64,000 nucleotides of DNA from Nonomuraea muscovyensis (GTDB lineage Bacteria > Actinomycetota > Actinomycetes > Streptosporangiales > Streptosporangiaceae): positions 124,001-188,000 of the forward strand of contig NZ_JACHJB010000002.1 in the NCBI RefSeq assembly GCF_014207745.1. The letters run 5' to 3'. A model generated the notes under the pieces. It saw only the letters and a program-made list of their open reading frames with translations, searched no databases and had not been told where the DNA came from. This document shows, piece by piece, positions 41,125-50,854 of this stretch. Position numbers and translations under genes: made by a program. Numbering within the stretch: the stretch's first letter is position 1; each line of letters opens with the position of its first letter.

Positions 41125-41637
41125 ATGGTTGCTTCTGATCGTCCACGACGCTGGCCGGCGTACGCGCTGGCGGTGCTGTTCCTCGGGTACGCCGCCGGCA
41201 AGGCCGTCGTCGCCCTGGAGGCCCGGCTCGGGTTTCCCGGCGGCCCCGCCGTGTCTGCCGCCGAGCACGAGGCGTACTTCATGAACGTGAGCGTGGCGCA
41301 GTGGCTCGCGGTCGCGTCCGGCCTGCTGGGCGCGTGCGTCGTGGTCGCCACCGTCACGCCGGTGGGGCGCAGGGTGCCGCGGCCGCTGATGCTGCCGGTG
41401 CTGGGCGTGATGCTGCTGGCCGTCGGCGGCGGGGCGGGGACGATGGTCCTGGACGGGTTCGTCGGCATCGGCGTGGGCTGGCAGTGGTACCACGGGATGC
41501 TCGGGCTCATCGTGATCGCACTGTTCCTGGAGACGATCCGCTCCTACGTGGCGGCGACGAGACGCGCCACGAACCGGCCGGGAACGGCCGCGCTCAGCTC
41601 GTCGGGGACCGCGGCAGGTCGCCGGTCACGTCGCTGA
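41125..41637 (+). CDS. Integral membrane protein, hypothetical
   Basis: A 170-residue protein with four predicted membrane helices: WPAYALAVLFLGYAAGKAVVAL (residues 9-30), VAQWLAVASGLLGACVVVATV (about 56-76), PLMLPVLGVMLLAVGGGAGTMVL (about 85-107) and WYHGMLGLIVIALFLETI (about 117-135). The N-terminal 'YAAGKAVVALEARLGFPGGP' loop and the C-terminal charged tail resemble a group of unannotated actinobacterial membrane proteins. No catalytic motif. Its start lies about 80 bp after the strong terminator, so it has its own promoter. Confidence 0.7.
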   Translation: MVASDRPRRWPAYALAVLFLGYAAGKAVVALEARLGFPGGPAVSAAEHEAYFMNVSVAQWLAVASGLLGACVVVATVTPVGRRVPRPLMLPVLGVMLLAVGGGAGTMVLDGFVGIGVGWQWYHGMLGLIVIALFLETIRSYVAATRRATNRPGTAALSSSGTAAGRRSRR

Positions 41638-41743
41638 GCCGGGCTCCCGTCCGCGCCCTGACCTCGGGTCGCGGACCCCGTACGGCGGGCCCTCGGCCTG
41701 CAGCGGCGCGAGGCCCGGCGACTCTCGACGAGCCGTCTCCCGG

Positions 41744-42349
41744 CTAGACCGACCCGTAGGACGGCTTGCCCGCCCACTCGTAGGTCACGTAGACGACGCC
41801 GGCGTCCGTCGCGGTGGACCCGGTGAGCCGCAGCCCGGCCGGCGCGGTCCCCTCGGCGAACAGCCGCTTGCCCTCGCCGAGGATGACGGGGAAGACCAGC
41901 AGGCGGTACTCGTCGACCAACTCGGCCCGCTGCAGCGTGCGGAGCAGGTCGCTGCTGCCCTGCACGAGGATCTCGCCGTCGGTGCTCCGCTTCAGGTCGG
42001 CGACGGTCTGCGCGGCATCGCCCACCAGGACCCGCGTGTTGCGCCACCCGGCGTCCATCGGCGTCCGCGTGGTGACGTACTTCGGCATGCTGTTGATCTT
42101 GGCGCCGCCTTCCTCGTCGGGCACGCCGGGCCAGTGCGCCGCGAGGATGTCGTACGACCTGCGGCCCAGTAGCATGCCGTCGGCGCGTTCGAGTTGGTCG
42201 CCCATGATCCGGCCGAACCCCTCGTCCACGTACGGGGGCAGCCATCCGCTGTGCGGGAAGCCGTTCGCGTCGTCCTCGCCGGGCCCGCCCGGGGCCTGCA
42301 TGACACCGTCCAGCGACACGAACGTCGAAACGACCAGCCTGCTTGCCAT
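41744..42349 (-). CDS. RibD C-terminal / dihydrofolate-reductase-like protein
   Basis: A 201-residue member of the same family as 10710-11309 and 29784-30347. LVVSTFVSLDGVMQAPGGPGED is the opening, GMLLGRRSYDILAAHWPG the cofactor loop, and ILVQGSSDLLRTLQRAELVDEYRLLVFPVILGEGKRLFAEG the C-terminal nucleotide-binding half. GAAGGAGTCACAG precedes ATG 42349. It is a presumed NADPH-dependent reductase of unknown substrate. Three such paralogues in 64 kb reflect the known abundance of this family in actinomycetes. Confidence 0.87.
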   Translation of the reverse strand: MASRLVVSTFVSLDGVMQAPGGPGEDDANGFPHSGWLPPYVDEGFGRIMGDQLERADGMLLGRRSYDILAAHWPGVPDEEGGAKINSMPKYVTTRTPMDAGWRNTRVLVGDAAQTVADLKRSTDGEILVQGSSDLLRTLQRAELVDEYRLLVFPVILGEGKRLFAEGTAPAGLRLTGSTATDAGVVYVTYEWAGKPSYGSV

Positions 42350-42877
42350 CTGTGACTCCTTCGTCTCGGCGAGGCCTGACCGGCCCGCCGCCTTCGTGTG
42401 CCTCCAGCCTGGCGGTACCCGCTTAAGGATTTCTTACGGCCCCGCCTCCGGCCGGACGGCCGCGCCCGGCGACCCGTCCCGTCTGGAGGGGCATGATCAC
42501 GCGTGCCGGAGCCGGAGCGCGGCCGCGGCGAGGGAGTGTCGGGTAGGCCAGGGCGACCAGCACCCCGGCGGCGGCGCGCTGCTGGACCCCCAGGCCGGCG
42601 AGGCCATCCGCCTGCTGATCGACCTGCTCGAAAGCGGCCTGTGAGGTCGCGGCCCCGACCCTCGGGCATCGCGGCGGACGGCCTCCGCCCGGCAGGGGAC
42701 GGGAGGGCCGTGAACCGCGCTCGGGTGGCTGAGATGAGTTGCGACATTTGGGGGTTATGTGATGTCGTGCCGCTTCTGGGAACGTACGGCCGAGCCCCCC
42801 GCGCCCCCCACGCGCGCGGCGATCCGGGCGCCGCGCCGTCCCGTCCCCCGCACCACCCCTGCCCGAGGAGAGCTTCC
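42350..42877. other. 528-bp region without an intact gene
   Basis: No convincing gene. A short frame ends at 42644 with a coding-like tail (QAGEAIRLLIDLLESGL) but lacks a credible start. An AT-richer patch (about 42735-42770, TTGCGACATTTGGGGGTTATGTGATG) probably holds the promoter of the following oxidoreductase gene. Confidence 0.4.
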
Positions 42878-44683
42878 GTGACGTTCATCGTCGATCTGAC
42901 CAGCGGGACCGTGGAACGCGAGTACCGCTCAGCCGGGCACTTCGGCGGGACGATCCTCGGCCTGCGCCTGATGGCCGAGCGCACCCCCGCCGGGCTGGAC
43001 CCGTACGACGACCGGGCGCTGCTCTTCGTCGCGGCCGGAGCGCTCGGCGGCACGGCCGCGCCCGGCCTGGCCAAGGCCGTGTTCCTGGCCAAGTCGCCGC
43101 TCACCGGCGTGGCGGGTGAAGCGCACGCCCTCGGGCCGTTCGCGGCCGGGATGCGCGGAGCCGGGGCCCAGGCGCTGGCCGTCGTGGGACGGGCCGAGCG
43201 GCTGTCGTACCTGCTCGTCCAGGGCGGCGAGGTGACCGTCCACGACGCCGAGGACCTGCGCGGGTACGGCGTGGCCGCCGCGACCGACGCGCTGCGGGCC
43301 CGCCACGGCGAGCGGGCGCACGTCGCGGCCATCGGCCCGGCGGGGGAGAGGCTGGTCAGGTACGCGAGCGTGGTGACCGACCTGGCCTTCCCCGCCGCCC
43401 GATACGGGCTCGGCGCGGTCTTCGGGTCGAAGAACCTCAAGGCCGTCGTATGCGTCGGCGACGCCCCGGCCGAGGTCGCCGACCCGGCCGCCGTCGAGGC
43501 GCTGGCCGCCCACTACCGCGACCGCCTCGCCTCGAACCCGCTCGCGGCGCTCCAGCACGGCGAGCCCGGGTTCGCCGGGTGGAGCGGCGAACCGCCCGCC
43601 CCCGGGTACGCCTCCGTCCGGAACTTCTCCGTGCCCGGCGAGCACGGCCTGCGAGTCCCCGCCGCCGCCGGCTACGACGGCCGCGCGGTCGCCACCTCCG
43701 GCGGCTGTCCCGGCTGCCCGAACGACTGCCTCAAGGTGTACGCCCCGCCTGACCTGCCCGAACGCAGGACCGGCGGCCTCGGGCAGGAGGCGTTCCTGTC
43801 TCTCGGCTGGAACCTGGGCATCGACGACCTCGACGCCGTCCTCGCCGCCAACGCCCTCTGCGACGACCTCGGCCTCGATCCCGTGTCCCTCGGCGGCACG
43901 CTGGCCTTCGCCATGGAGTGCGCCGGACGCGGGCTGCTGCCCGGCGGGCCCGCGTTCGGTGACGCGGCCGCGCTGCCGCGCCTGGTCCGGGACGTCGCGC
44001 AGCGCGGCAGGCCCCTGGGCGACCTGCTCGCCGAGGGCTCCGTGCGGGCCGCCCGGTGGCTCGGACCGGCGACGGTGCCGTACGCGATGACGGTCAGGGG
44101 CGCCGAGCTGCCCTGCTTCGACCCGCGTGTCCAGCCGGGGCTCGGCCTCGGGTACGCCGTCGCGCCCGGAGGGCCCCGGTACGACGCGCTGGAGCACGAC
44201 CTGGTCTTCGACCCCGACCTCGGGCTCACGTACAGCTTCGCGGAGGCCGCGCGCGTCGGCGCCGAGCCCGCGCCGGCGGGCCGGCTGGACAAGGAACGCG
44301 GCGTCCGCAGCGCCCGCCTGCTGCGGCTGTGGAGCGGGCTCGACGCGCTCAACCTCTGCGTCTTCGCCTCCTCGCCGGCCCGGCCGCTCACGATCGACCA
44401 CCTCACCGCGCTGGTGACCGCCGTCCTGGGGGCGGAGTTCACGCTGGACGACCTGCTGGAGGCGGGGCAGCGGCGGCTCGACGAACTGCGCGCCTACGCC
44501 GAGCGGGAGGGCGGCGGCCCCGGCGAGCTCCCGGACCGCCTGTACGACGAGCCCGTCACAGCGGGACCGCACGCGGGCGCCGTCCTCGACCGGACCGCCT
44601 TCGCCGAGGCCCGCGCCGCCTTCCACGCCGAACTCGGCTGGCCCACCCCCGACACTCCGCAGCCCCCTGACCCGACCCCCTGA
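42878..44683 (+). CDS. Aldehyde:ferredoxin oxidoreductase family protein (tungsto/molybdopterin)
   Basis: A 601-residue enzyme of the AOR family. The [4Fe-4S] ligands are in CPGCPNDC (Cys277, Cys280, Cys284) and in ALNLCVFAS (Cys494), the same spacing as the classical archaeal enzyme. The N-terminal domain (FIVDLTSGTVEREY ... GGTILGLRLMAER) and GAVFGSKNLKAVVC are standard. The family oxidises aldehydes to acids with a bis-pterin tungsten centre and passes electrons to ferredoxin. Such enzymes are best known from anaerobes; in an apparently aerobic actinomycete this is uncommon. No ferredoxin-like partner or cofactor gene is adjacent. The C-terminus runs out in PQPPDPTP, encoded by a 13-bp repeat. 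GAGGAG precedes GTG 42878. Confidence 0.88.
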   Translation: MTFIVDLTSGTVEREYRSAGHFGGTILGLRLMAERTPAGLDPYDDRALLFVAAGALGGTAAPGLAKAVFLAKSPLTGVAGEAHALGPFAAGMRGAGAQALAVVGRAERLSYLLVQGGEVTVHDAEDLRGYGVAAATDALRARHGERAHVAAIGPAGERLVRYASVVTDLAFPAARYGLGAVFGSKNLKAVVCVGDAPAEVADPAAVEALAAHYRDRLASNPLAALQHGEPGFAGWSGEPPAPGYASVRNFSVPGEHGLRVPAAAGYDGRAVATSGGCPGCPNDCLKVYAPPDLPERRTGGLGQEAFLSLGWNLGIDDLDAVLAANALCDDLGLDPVSLGGTLAFAMECAGRGLLPGGPAFGDAAALPRLVRDVAQRGRPLGDLLAEGSVRAARWLGPATVPYAMTVRGAELPCFDPRVQPGLGLGYAVAPGGPRYDALEHDLVFDPDLGLTYSFAEAARVGAEPAPAGRLDKERGVRSARLLRLWSGLDALNLCVFASSPARPLTIDHLTALVTAVLGAEFTLDDLLEAGQRRLDELRAYAEREGGGPGELPDRLYDEPVTAGPHAGAVLDRTAFAEARAAFHAELGWPTPDTPQPPDPTP

Positions 44684-44732
44684 CCCGACCCCCTGACCCG
44701 ACCTCCTGACCCGGCCCCCTGACCCGGCCCGC
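44668..44732 (+). repeat. Five tandem 13-bp repeats carrying TGA in every frame
   Basis: Unit TGACCCGACCCCC, with TGA at 44668, 44681, 44694, 44707 and 44720. Because 13 is not a multiple of 3, the array provides stops in all three frames. The second TGA is the stop of the AOR gene. Confidence 0.85.
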
Positions 44733-44892
44733 CTGCGCCCGAGCGCGTGGACCAGGGCGGCCTGCTACCTCATCCGGCCCCGACGACATCACACTGGAGC
44801 TGGGGCAACCGCCCGCCGACCGGCTTTGACGCCCTTCGCCGGACGGCTCTACGTTGTGCACGCTCAATCGTCTGATCGTGTGAGGAGACGGG

Positions 44893-45747
44893 ATGTCCGT
44901 CGTCGACGCCCACCAGCATTTCTGGAACCTGGAGACGGGCACCTATCCCTGGCTGACGCCGGAACACGGCCCCATCCACCGCACGTTCGAGCCCGACGAG
45001 CTGATCCCGCAGCTCGCGGCGGCGGGGGTGGACCGCACGGTCCTGGTGCAGTCGATGGACTCCTACGCCGACACCGACGCGATGCTGGCGCAGGCCGACG
45101 CCCACGACTTCGTCGGCGCGGTGGTCGGCTGGGTGCCGCTGCACCGCCCCGAGGAGGCCGCCGAAGCACTCGCGCGCCACCGCGCGCACCCGAAGTTCGC
45201 CGGGATCCGGCACCTCATCCACGACGAGCCCGACCCCGACTGGCTGCTCCAGGACACCGTGATCGAGGGCCTCGGCCTGCTCGCCGAGGCGGGCCTGCCC
45301 TTCGACGTGGTGGCGGTGCTGCCCCGGCACCTGGAGCACATCCCGGTGCTGGCCGAGCGGGTGCCCGGCCTGCGCATGGTGATCGACCACCTGGCCAAGC
45401 CGCCGATCAGGGAGAAGGGCTGGGAGCCGTGGGCGTCGCTGATCGCCAGGGCGGCCGAGTACCCGCAGGTCCACGCCAAGGTGTCGGGGCTGAACACGGC
45501 GGCCGACCCGCTGACGTGGAGCGCCGCCGACCTGCGGCCGTACGTGGAGCACGCGCTGGAGGTGTTCGGCCCCGACCGGCTGATGTTCGGCAGCGACTGG
45601 CCGGTGGCCCTGCTCGCCGGCGACTACGCCCAGGTGTGGCGGGAGACGGGCGTGCTGCTGTCGGGCCTGTCCGAGGCCGAGCGCGCCGCCGTGCTCGGCG
45701 GCACCGCCACCCGCTTCTACGACCTGCCCGAGACTCCGGACGCTTGA
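44893..45747 (+). CDS. Amidohydrolase-family metal-dependent hydrolase (lactonase-like TIM barrel)
   Basis: A 284-residue enzyme of the amidohydrolase_2 group. VVDAHQHFWN near the start gives the two N-terminal metal ligands, GIRHLIHDEPD and MVIDHLAKPPI the central histidines, and LMFGSDWPVALLAGDY the final Asp. The order and length match L-fuconolactonase-like and dicarboxylate-lactone hydrolases that open sugar lactones. The exact substrate is not assignable. There are no other sugar-catabolic genes nearby. The 20-bp repeat copy 2 begins 2 bp after its stop. Confidence 0.88.
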   Translation: MSVVDAHQHFWNLETGTYPWLTPEHGPIHRTFEPDELIPQLAAAGVDRTVLVQSMDSYADTDAMLAQADAHDFVGAVVGWVPLHRPEEAAEALARHRAHPKFAGIRHLIHDEPDPDWLLQDTVIEGLGLLAEAGLPFDVVAVLPRHLEHIPVLAERVPGLRMVIDHLAKPPIREKGWEPWASLIARAAEYPQVHAKVSGLNTAADPLTWSAADLRPYVEHALEVFGPDRLMFGSDWPVALLAGDYAQVWRETGVLLSGLSEAERAAVLGGTATRFYDLPETPDA

Positions 45748-45748
45748 G

Positions 45749-45768
45749 AATCTACAACGTAAAGGCGG
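45749..45768 (+). repeat. 20-bp exact repeat, copy 2
   Basis: AATCTACAACGTAAAGGCGG, identical to 13025-13044. It lies just after the TGA of the amidohydrolase gene and 38 bp before the argG terminator. As with copy 1, it is between convergent genes. Confidence 0.8.
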
Positions 45769-45805
45769 TGGGCCCGGGCAGCCGGAGGCTCCCGGACAGC
45801 GAAAA

Positions 45806-45840
45806 CCCCGCCGAGCGGCCGATGCCGGTGCTCGGCGGGG
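45806..45840 (-). terminator. Intrinsic terminator of argG
   Basis: CCCCGCCGAG (45806-45815) pairs perfectly with CTCGGCGGGG (45831-45840). On the minus strand the stem is followed by TTTTCGC, a usable T-run, 19 bp after the argG stop. It may also act on the convergent amidohydrolase transcript. Confidence 0.8.
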
Positions 45841-45858
45841 TCGAGAGGTCGTGACGGC

Positions 45859-47418
<1,560 letters not shown>

Positions 47419-47422
47419 TCAG

Positions 47423-47665
47423 ATGTCGGTCTCGACGGTGGTGGCGATCGGCATTCCGGCCGTGGTCCTGCTCCTCGTCGGCATGCTGGTGCTGTCGCTG
47501 ACGACCGGCAGCACCACCTCGCGGAAGCCGTCCGGCCACCCCCGGCCCGCCTCCGGCCGGGGGTGGCCGCGTGACGACGGCGACTCCGGCAGCGGCTCCG
47601 ACGGCGGCGACTTCTCAGGCGGCGACGGCGGAGGTGGAGGCGGGGGCGGGGGCGGGGGCGACTGA
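47423..47665 (+). CDS. Small membrane protein with glycine-rich tail
   Basis: An 80-residue protein. One membrane helix spans residues 3-27 (STVVAIGIPAVVLLLVGMLVLSL), followed by a basic, proline-rich linker and an acidic Gly/Ser/Asp tail ending in a run of glycines. Such tails occur at the C-termini of larger TPM/TIGR04222-type membrane proteins; here the protein consists of little else. The ribosome site GGAGGAG precedes ATG 47423. Function not known. Confidence 0.6.
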   Translation: MSVSTVVAIGIPAVVLLLVGMLVLSLTTGSTTSRKPSGHPRPASGRGWPRDDGDSGSGSDGGDFSGGDGGGGGGGGGGGD

Positions 47666-47732
47666 GGACTGTTTCTGGGATCAGGTGCGAAGCCAGATGA
47701 CTGGGGCGATCGCCACCCGGGTGGAAGGCTCC

Positions 47733-48314
47733 CTAGCCGGACTCACTCCAGAGGTACCAGGGGCCGTGCCAGTGTTCGTAGAGATCCTCGCCGTCGTGCT
47801 CCGGTGGTTCCCCCTCAGGGCTCCAGGCGAATCCGGCGGTACCGAGAAACCCGGTGCCGTCGATGGCGAAACGCACTCCGCCAGGGATCCTCTCGGCCCG
47901 TTCGACCGGGAACAGCCCTATCCATTCGTCGTCTGCGGGCAGCGGAGTGCCGTGTGAGATGGCCTGGGCGCGGTCGTCGAGGGCAGGGCGTGACAGGGCG
48001 AAGCGCGCCTCCAGCGGCGCACCCACGTATACCAATCCGCACACCAGCAGAACGACCAGGGGCGGCAGTGACCACACCGGCCAGTCGCGACGCAACCGCG
48101 CCAAAGGCTCACGCCTGAAGAGCATGCGGCCCAACGTGAGCAGCCAAACGAGACCGATGAAGACCCAGACATTGGCGATCAACGCCAGCCATATCAGGTA
48201 CCAACCTGGAACGCTCGTCGCCCACACGGTCGCCAGGGCCGCGACGACCGTCGGCACGATCACCACCACCCGCCCAGGCCGCCAGGTGTCGGGGACGGTC
48301 TCCGCCGTGTCCAT
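47733..48314 (-). CDS. Membrane protein, hypothetical, 193 aa
   Basis: An integral membrane protein. The three hydrophobic helices are at about residues 13-33 (VVVIVPTVVAALATVWATSV), 36-58 (WYLIWLALIANVWVFIGLVWLLTL) and 80-97 (LPPLVVLLVCGLVYVGAP). A soluble C-terminal domain of about 95 residues follows (GVRFAIDGTGFLGTAGFAWSP, EDLYEHWHGPWYLWSE). The design, with short helices and an outside beta-rich part, is seen in several unannotated Streptomyces and Nonomuraea proteins. ATG 48314 is preferred over an upstream ATG at 48347. Function unknown. Confidence 0.7.
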   Translation of the reverse strand: MDTAETVPDTWRPGRVVVIVPTVVAALATVWATSVPGWYLIWLALIANVWVFIGLVWLLTLGRMLFRREPLARLRRDWPVWSLPPLVVLLVCGLVYVGAPLEARFALSRPALDDRAQAISHGTPLPADDEWIGLFPVERAERIPGGVRFAIDGTGFLGTAGFAWSPEGEPPEHDGEDLYEHWHGPWYLWSESG

Positions 48315-48425
48315 GCTGAGAGCATAGAGATCCACGGGCAGCCTCAAGGCCGGGTGGTCAAGGCGTTCGTGGGGCTGTCAGGCACGTGAGTTCCCGGGAA
48401 CGGCGCCCGGCGCGAGGGCGTGGCG

Positions 48426-49403
48426 TCAGACGACGGCGAGCGCCTTGGTGATGTTCCATTCGGCCAGGTCCAGCATCCATCGCCGGTCGGGGAAGTCGGT
48501 GTCCGCGATCCGCAGCGGCCCCTCGATCAGCGACAGCACCTGCGCGTACCGGTAGAGCTCCAGCCTGTGGGGGTCGAGATCGACCGGACGCAGAGCCCGG
48601 TAGGCCGCGCCGAAGCGCATCTGCAGCCAGGCGTGCTCCCACTCGACGTCGAAGTACGTCAGACCCTCGAAATCGATCACGACGGGTTCGCCGGCGGGCG
48701 TGACGAGGACGTGGTCCGGCCCGAGCTCGCCGTGCACCAGCCCGTACGTCTGGCGTGCCGCGACCGCGCCGCGGAGGTGACGCACATGCCCGGCGATCCG
48801 GTCATGCGCCTCGGCCAGCCGGGCGTCGCGGGTGGCCGAGGCGTCGAGGTGGCCGAGCGCCCGGTCCACGATGACGTCCTCGGCGCGCCGAATCTGGGAC
48901 GCCTCGCCGCGGGCGATGGCGGCGAGCTTGCCGTAGTGCGGGCCGAGCGTGGTGTGCATGCGGCGCAGGGCGTCACCGAGCGTGGCCAGCGGCGCGGCGG
49001 CCGCGGCCGGGTCGTGTCGCATCAACGCTTCGAGCTTCACCGCACCGACGTCCTCGACCAGCGCGACGTCGGCGTCGAGGTGGCGGCCGCTGCGGTCGAG
49101 TGTCAGCAGCCGTGGGGTCCGGACACCCGCGGCGGCGAGGGCCGCGTGGTTGGCGGCGAACAGCTCGGCGCCCGACGCGTCGGTGAACGGGTCGTCCGGG
49201 ACGGTCGGCGACGGCGGCCAGTAGTTCTCGCCGGCCGCCCACACGTAGAGGATCGCGGTCGTCTCGTCGTCCAGACGGAGCCGGTAGACCCCCTTCTTGC
49301 TGCCGCCGGTCAGCCGGTCCAGCGCGGTGAGCCGCCGGCCGGTGCCGAACTGCTCCGCCACCAGGTCGCGCACATCGTCCGGCCGGAGGTACGCACGTGT
49401 CAT
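48426..49403 (-). CDS. Aminoglycoside phosphotransferase-like (APH) kinase-fold protein
   Basis: A 325-residue protein-kinase-fold enzyme. The catalytic loop reads LVHGELGPDHVLV, where the usual Asp of 'HGDLHPxN' is Glu, and the metal site is VVIDFEG. The N-terminal part contains the nucleotide lobe (TGGSKKGVYRLRLDDETTAILYVW). The HGELGPDH variant is one I recall from other actinobacterial members, so it need not mean inactivity. Substrates could be small hydroxylated molecules or drugs; none is identified. GAGAGG lies upstream of ATG 49403. It precedes a DUF5713-type gene on its 5' side. Confidence 0.83.
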   Translation of the reverse strand: MTRAYLRPDDVRDLVAEQFGTGRRLTALDRLTGGSKKGVYRLRLDDETTAILYVWAAGENYWPPSPTVPDDPFTDASGAELFAANHAALAAAGVRTPRLLTLDRSGRHLDADVALVEDVGAVKLEALMRHDPAAAAAPLATLGDALRRMHTTLGPHYGKLAAIARGEASQIRRAEDVIVDRALGHLDASATRDARLAEAHDRIAGHVRHLRGAVAARQTYGLVHGELGPDHVLVTPAGEPVVIDFEGLTYFDVEWEHAWLQMRFGAAYRALRPVDLDPHRLELYRYAQVLSLIEGPLRIADTDFPDRRWMLDLAEWNITKALAVV

Positions 49404-49464
49404 GATCGCCTCTCGTCGGGCCGACCGGCCACGCTGCCTGGGCCGGGGGCGGCTCACCATGGTG

Positions 49465-49806
49465 TCACCATTCGCGGGCGGCGATCAGTTCTTCCGCGTC
49501 GGCCTCGGCGAACCCGTAGGCGGACGCCACGAACCGGAAGTCGTCGGCGATCACCTCCCGGGCGACCGTCTCGATCTCGCTGCCGGCCGCCTCGAAGGCC
49601 GCCTCCAGGTCGTTGAACTCCTCCGTCGCGGCCTCCGTGAGGGCGTAGAGCGCCGCCAGGTCCGCCGGGCGGTCGGCCTCGATCCGCTCGCACAACCTCA
49701 GGAGGATGGCCCTGCCCTGGTCGACGACCTGGTCGGGGTAGTAGTCGTCGTCGTACAGGGCCTGGAGGAACGCGTGGTCGATCACCTGCTGGTTCGTGGG
49801 GGGCAC
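49465..49806 (-). CDS. DUF5713-like protein
   Basis: A 113-residue acidic, helical protein. NQQVIDHAFLQALYDDDYYPDQVVDQGRAILLRLCERIEADRPADLAALYALTEAATEEFNDL, then EIETVAREVIADDFRFVASAYGF matches, from memory, the DUF5713 family. The 'YDDDYYP' stretch is its most visible motif. Function unknown. GTG 49806 is preferred because GGGAG lies 8 nt upstream; a longer form starting at 49866 has no ribosome site. Same strand as the kinase-like gene, 61 bp upstream of it, so they may be cotranscribed. Confidence 0.7.
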   Translation of the reverse strand: MPPTNQQVIDHAFLQALYDDDYYPDQVVDQGRAILLRLCERIEADRPADLAALYALTEAATEEFNDLEAAFEAAGSEIETVAREVIADDFRFVASAYGFAEADAEELIAAREW

Positions 49807-49883
49807 CGCGGTCTCCCGTTCGTGTTCAGAGCTCGGAAGTCCGATGGTGCCCCACGCCACCGACAATGCTCACCTGCCGCCGG

Positions 49884-50354
49884 TCAGCGGCCGGCGGCTG
49901 CTTCGAGCGCGCTGATGTCGATCTTCTGCATGCCGAGCATGGCCTTCATGACCTGTTGGGCCTTCACCGGGTCGGGGTCGCTCAGCAGCTCGGGCAGCGC
50001 CCGGGGGATGATCTGCCAGGACAGGCCCCACCTGTCCTTCAGCCAGCCGCACCGCGTCTCCTCGCCGCCTTCGGTGAGCCTGGTCCACAGCGCGTCGACC
50101 TCCTCCTGCGTCTCGCAGTCGACGTACAGCGAGATCGCCTCGGTGAAGGTGAACTGCGGGCCACCGTTCAGCGCGAGGAACCGCTGGCCGGCCAGCTCGA
50201 ACGTCACCATCATGGCCTGGCCCGCCGGCCCCGGCCCGGCGTCGCCGTACCGCTGGACCGAGACGATGCGCGAGTCGGCGAAGAGCGAGGTGTAGAACTC
50301 GGCGGCCTCTTCGGCCTGGTCGTCGAACCACAGGTACGTGGTGATCTTCTGCAT
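49884..50354 (-). CDS. VOC-superfamily protein (PhnB/YjdN-like)
   Basis: A 156-residue protein of the glyoxalase/bleomycin-resistance fold, in the subgroup often labelled '3-demethylubiquinone-9 3-methyltransferase'. [49 protein letters not shown] and [23 protein letters not shown] are the standard signatures, and [23 protein letters not shown] the standard end. These proteins do not act as methyltransferases; their function is unclear. AAGGAG precedes ATG 50354. Confidence 0.88.
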   Translation of the reverse strand: MQKITTYLWFDDQAEEAAEFYTSLFADSRIVSVQRYGDAGPGPAGQAMMVTFELAGQRFLALNGGPQFTFTEAISLYVDCETQEEVDALWTRLTEGGEETRCGWLKDRWGLSWQIIPRALPELLSDPDPVKAQQVMKAMLGMQKIDISALEAAAGR

Positions 50355-50522
50355 CGTGCGCTCCTTCGGTCGGCCTTGCCTGTCACCGGTAGGTCGAAGC
50401 CGCGGAGCGCGATTTCGACACCGGCGTCAGAGATCTTCTCGGGGCGTACCCGGCCGGCGTGGGCTTCAGGTCGGACCCGTCTCGCCCGGCCGGCGCGCCA
50501 CTACCTGTCCGTACGTGCTAAA

Positions 50523-50542
50523 TTTTGGCCATGCGGTCAAAA
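50523..50542. promoter_or_regulatory. 20-bp palindrome TTTTGGCC-ATGC-GGTCAAAA over a TetR start codon
   Basis: Seven of eight pairs match between the arms. The start codon of the shortened TetR gene (ATG 50531) is the centre of the dyad, so a bound regulator would block transcription and translation start. The surrounding AAATTTT is AT-rich and may belong to a leaderless promoter. Confidence 0.6.
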
Positions 50543-50854
50543 AAGGAGTTAAGCGGCCAGAAAGCCGGGTCGTTCATCGAAGAGGGCCGGCGGGCGCAGA
50601 CCATCGCCTCGGCGGTGGAAGTGTTCGCCGACCTCGGGTTCGCCCAGGCGTCGCCGGCGCGCATCGCCCAGCACACCGGCGTCAGCAAGGGCGTCATCTC
50701 CCACCACGTCGCCGTCGCCGAGCACATGCGCGCCCACCGCACCCGGCTCCGCGCGCTGGGCGAGATCAACCTCCGCGACGCCCACCCCGAGCACGACCTC
50801 GATGCGCACGCCGCCGAGCCGGCCGACCTCTTCGAACGGGCGGTGCGCACGTGA
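50531..50854 (+). pseudogene. TetR-family regulator with in-frame internal deletion (107 aa)
   Basis: The N-terminal HTH is complete (GRRAQTIASAVEVFADLGFAQASPARIAQHTGVSKGVISHH, about residues 18-57). It jumps directly to a normal TetR C-terminus (HPEHDLDAHAAEPADLFERAVRT). The middle 90-100 residues that form the ligand pocket and dimer helices are missing without a frameshift. It may still bind DNA weakly at the palindrome on its own start, or be inert. The stop overlaps the acyltransferase start, so the transcript is still needed for that gene. Confidence 0.7.

Noticed and set aside
41640..41743. Riboswitch-like palindromic patches between 41.6 and 41.75 kb
   Set aside because: Only short GC-rich dyads expected at this base composition; no conserved riboswitch core recognised.
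44668..44732. Attachment-site or origin-type direct repeats
   Set aside because: The 13-bp units match no known att core or DnaA box, and no integrase or replication gene is adjacent.
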